NCBI RefSeq assembly: GCF_016648855.1
Contig: NZ_JACLQU010000011.1
Coordinates: 1 to 64,000, forward strand
DNA length: 64,000 bases
Reading direction: 5' to 3'
From: Streptococcus parasanguinis
GTDB taxonomy: Bacteria > Bacillota > Bacilli > Lactobacillales > Streptococcaceae
Part shown: positions 62,215 through 64,000 of the stretch, in pieces
How the letters are laid out: every line of letters begins with the position of its first letter
Position numbering within the stretch: the stretch's first letter is position 1
Notes under the pieces: generated by a model
Told to the model about the DNA's origin: nothing
Seen by the model: only the letters and a program-made list of their open reading frames with translations
Database searches by the model: none
Translations under genes and position numbers: made by a program

Positions 62215-62520
62215 TTACTCCTCCATAAAGCTGTTGAAGACTTCTTCGATCATATCCCATTCTGCATCTGAGTCTTCTGGGATTGGTTGAAGATCGCCTT
62301 CTGTTCCGTCTTCGTTTTCTGTAAATGAGTAAGCTTGGATTTCAACTTCGCCGTTTTCATCTTCTTCTGCATTTGCAGGGATCAAAAGGACATAGTTCTT
62401 TCCAAATTCTTCTTTACCATCGATGGTCAAAAGAATTTCAAACAAGGTTTCATTTCCTTGTTCATCCACCAATGTGATTAATTCACGTTCTTCATGGTCG
62501 TGGTTATGATCATGTGCCAT
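62215..62520 (-). CDS. DUF1292 family protein (YrzB type)
   Basis: A 101-residue acidic protein beginning with a His-rich stretch [13 protein letters not shown], then the DUF1292 core ([20 protein letters not shown] ... YVLLIPA). Conserved third gene of the ireB-ruvX-DUF1292 operon in Firmicutes; molecular function unknown. The His-rich start could bind metal, which is speculation. Stop codon immediately followed by a terminator hairpin. Confidence 0.9.
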   Translation of the reverse strand: MAHDHNHDHEERELITLVDEQGNETLFEILLTIDGKEEFGKNYVLLIPANAEEDENGEVEIQAYSFTENEDGTEGDLQPIPEDSDAEWDMIEEVFNSFMEE

Positions 62521-62542
62521 ACTATTCTTCCTCGTTTTCTTT

Positions 62543-62962
62543 CTAAAAATTGCGATCTAAATAATTTTGTAAAATAAGCTGCGCTGCTAACTTATCAATA
62601 ACTTTTTTACGTTTGCTACGGCTAATGTCTGCTTGCTCAATCAACATCCGCTCTGCAGCAACTGTCGTCAACCGTTCGTCTTGGTAGTCGACAGGCAACC
62701 CAAACTTTTCAGCAATCATGGCGCCATAAGCCTGACTGGCTTCCACACGCGGTCCGCTGGTGTTGTTCATGTTTTTCGGCAAGCCCACAACAAAACGGTC
62801 CACCTTGTATTGAGCTACTAATTCGGCTAAGCGCTCCAAACCGAATTCTTTTTTGTCTTCATCGATTTGGATGATTTCAAGACCCTGAGCTGTAAAACCG
62901 AGAGGATCACTCACAGCAACCCCGACAGTCTTTGAGCCAACATCCAATCCCATAATTCTCAT
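62543..62962 (-). CDS. ruvX: RuvX/YqgF Holliday-junction resolvase-like nuclease
   Basis: A 139-residue RNase H-fold nuclease with [19 protein letters not shown] (catalytic Asp near residue 7), [14 protein letters not shown] and [13 protein letters not shown]. The family processes Holliday junctions or the 5' end of 16S pre-rRNA. Start overlaps the ireB stop as TAATG. Confidence 0.94.
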   Translation of the reverse strand: MRIMGLDVGSKTVGVAVSDPLGFTAQGLEIIQIDEDKKEFGLERLAELVAQYKVDRFVVGLPKNMNNTSGPRVEASQAYGAMIAEKFGLPVDYQDERLTTVAAERMLIEQADISRSKRKKVIDKLAAQLILQNYLDRNF

Positions 62963-63228
62963 TAGAGGTCTATTCCTTGCCCTTTCAAATAATAACGTAC
63001 CAATTCTTCCACGATCTCATCTCGTTCATATTTACGAATTTGGTTCCGTGCATTATTATAACGAGGTACATAGGCAGGATCACCACTGAGTACGTATCCT
63101 ACGATTTGATTAATTGGATTGTAGCCTTTTTCATCCAGTGACAAGTAAACATCTTTCAAGGTCTCGCTAATTTCCTTACGATTTGAATCATCAAGATTAA
63201 AACGTACTGTTTCATCTGTAAATCCCAC
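62962..63228 (-). CDS. ireB: IreB family regulatory phosphoprotein (UPF0297)
   Basis: An 88-residue protein beginning [14 protein letters not shown]. The two threonines at positions 4 and 7 match those phosphorylated by the IreK (StkP-type) kinase in Enterococcus faecalis, where IreB lowers cephalosporin resistance. [20 protein letters not shown] is conserved. First gene of ireB-ruvX-DUF1292. Confidence 0.95.
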   Translation of the reverse strand: MGFTDETVRFNLDDSNRKEISETLKDVYLSLDEKGYNPINQIVGYVLSGDPAYVPRYNNARNQIRKYERDEIVEELVRYYLKGQGIDL

Positions 63229-63258
63229 AAGAACACCCTCTTTCCTTAGAATATTACT

Positions 63259-63287
63259 ATTATACCATAATCAAGAGTTTTCCACAA
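63259..63287 (-). promoter_or_regulatory. ireB operon promoter
   Basis: TTGTGG (63282-63287), 17 nt, TATAAT (63259-63264) on the minus strand. Confidence 0.7.
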
Positions 63288-63352
63288 CGGTCAAGCCCTT
63301 GATTTTACAGCTTTTTCAAGCATTTTTGAGCTATTTCAGTTAAACTGTTTTT

Positions 63353-63949
63353 TTATTTTTGCTCACTTGCTCCAGCATTGATAAGATTGTCCGCAAATTG
63401 ACTCGGTGTCAACTTCAACAACTCTGGTAAGTGATTGTTTTTGAAGTAAGTCATGCCTTCAGCCTTCTTCACATCCATTGCTTCAAAGTCATAGGTGATG
63501 GTCACCTTGTATTCATTCTCATTTTCCAAGGTCAAATCAGCTGTGAAACCTGGCACTGTCAAAGCTTCCTTAAAGGCATCGTCCTTGTTAAAGGATTCTC
63601 TCAATTGCTTTTGTGCTTCCTCGACTCCAACCTGTTGGATCCCTTTTTTCAACTCCTCATCGGTTGCCGTCACATTGATGGTCTCCAACTTTTTAAAGGT
63701 ATTCCCCACATAGGTGACGATTTGCGTTTGTTGTGTCCCCTTGTCATCTTTTGGAAAGACAAAGGTTCTAGTGATGACTTTATTTTCTTCAGCTTTTTGC
63801 AGGATACTCTTATTATCCTTTTGCAGTTGCTCTGCTTTTGCTTGGATTGCCTTTTGTTCACTTGAATTTGGCGTTTTCGCTTGTTTTTTTTGACCGCATC
63901 CAGTCAAACACAAGGCAAGTGCACCCAATAAGAAGATTTTCCTTTTCAT
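63353..63949 (-). CDS. YehR-like DUF1307 lipoprotein
   Basis: A 198-residue lipoprotein with signal peptide MKRKIFLLGALALCLTGCG (lipobox LTGC), a Lys/Gln-rich helical segment to about 55, then a DUF1307/YehR-type domain (VITRTFVFP ... YKVTITYDFEAMDVKKA) of beta-strands ending in a helix. The family is abundant in streptococci and of unknown function. AAGGA precedes the ATG. The promoter would lie at or beyond the window end. Confidence 0.85.
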   Translation of the reverse strand: MKRKIFLLGALALCLTGCGQKKQAKTPNSSEQKAIQAKAEQLQKDNKSILQKAEENKVITRTFVFPKDDKGTQQTQIVTYVGNTFKKLETINVTATDEELKKGIQQVGVEEAQKQLRESFNKDDAFKEALTVPGFTADLTLENENEYKVTITYDFEAMDVKKAEGMTYFKNNHLPELLKLTPSQFADNLINAGASEQK

Positions 63950-64000
63950 TTTCCATTCCTTACTAGTTATTGTTTTCTAAAATATTGTATCATAGATTTC

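Overview
The window is chromosomal DNA of a low-GC Gram-positive coccus and almost certainly a Streptococcus of the mitis/sanguinis/parasanguinis lineage. The evidence is gene content and order: ctsR-clpC, rpsB-tsf, rpmG-secE-nusG, a class A penicillin-binding protein of the Pbp2a type, an nrdD / small ORF / GNAT / nrdG cluster, cls, folC, ireB-ruvX-DUF1292, YSIRK surface proteins, and a cpsABCDE-type Wzy-dependent polysaccharide locus next to nrdG. I cannot fix the species from sequence alone.

Layout. (1) 1-8.7 kb, all minus strand: a DUF1275 membrane protein; an NAD-salvage operon nadR-pnuC-NrtR-like NUDIX; a lipoprotein with a clear promoter; and ctsR-clpC with, in the same run, an ECF S-component and a DUF4430 lipoprotein. 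(2) 8.7-18.5 kb: glycan-harvesting surface enzymes, a 2282-residue BgaA-type beta-galactosidase with an LPXTG anchor and a GH29 alpha-L-fucosidase with a YSIRK signal but no anchor, behind two cre-like sites. (3) 18.7-29.9 kb: an orphan membrane protein, dpr with a PerR box, a small export protein, tsf/rpsB with a structured leader, tRNA-Cys, a lipoprotein, nusG, secE and rpmG (the last two are short and easily missed), a zinc metallopeptidase, pbp2a and a pseudouridine synthase. (4) 29.9-36 kb: two tandem secreted cell-wall hydrolases, CHAP and GH25+C39-like, built on the same Bsp-like repeats. (5) 36.1-52.6 kb: a 16-gene polysaccharide locus read right to left. It has cpsA-E regulation and initiation, a LicD-family phosphotransferase, ManNAc synthesis and transfer (wecB, TagA-type), two more glycosyltransferases, CDP-ribitol synthesis (tarI/tarJ), wzx, wzy and galactofuranose (glf plus a candidate transferase). 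It predicts a polymer with ManNAc, ribitol-phosphate and Galf. (6) 52.8-64 kb: nrdG, GNAT, a 46-aa ORF, nrdD with a candidate NrdR control element, a polytopic GT-C-like protein, cls, a lipoprotein, folC, DUF1292, ruvX, ireB and a YehR-like lipoprotein.

The most unusual material is intergenic. One family (three copies: 1-85, 20715-20848, 26505-26640) folds into a closed multi-hairpin structure. It shows compensatory base changes, a hairpin loop complementary to a downstream segment (possible pseudoknot), and a conserved promoter-like upstream block at identical spacing in the two complete copies. I do not recognise it, and it is the best candidate for an undescribed RNA or mobile element. A second, modular hairpin-repeat family has four copies (4609-4790, 8754-9058, 24790-24963, 60047-60224), one of them inside the secE-nusG gap. 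Function assignments rest on motif recognition by eye; no database or folding program was run.
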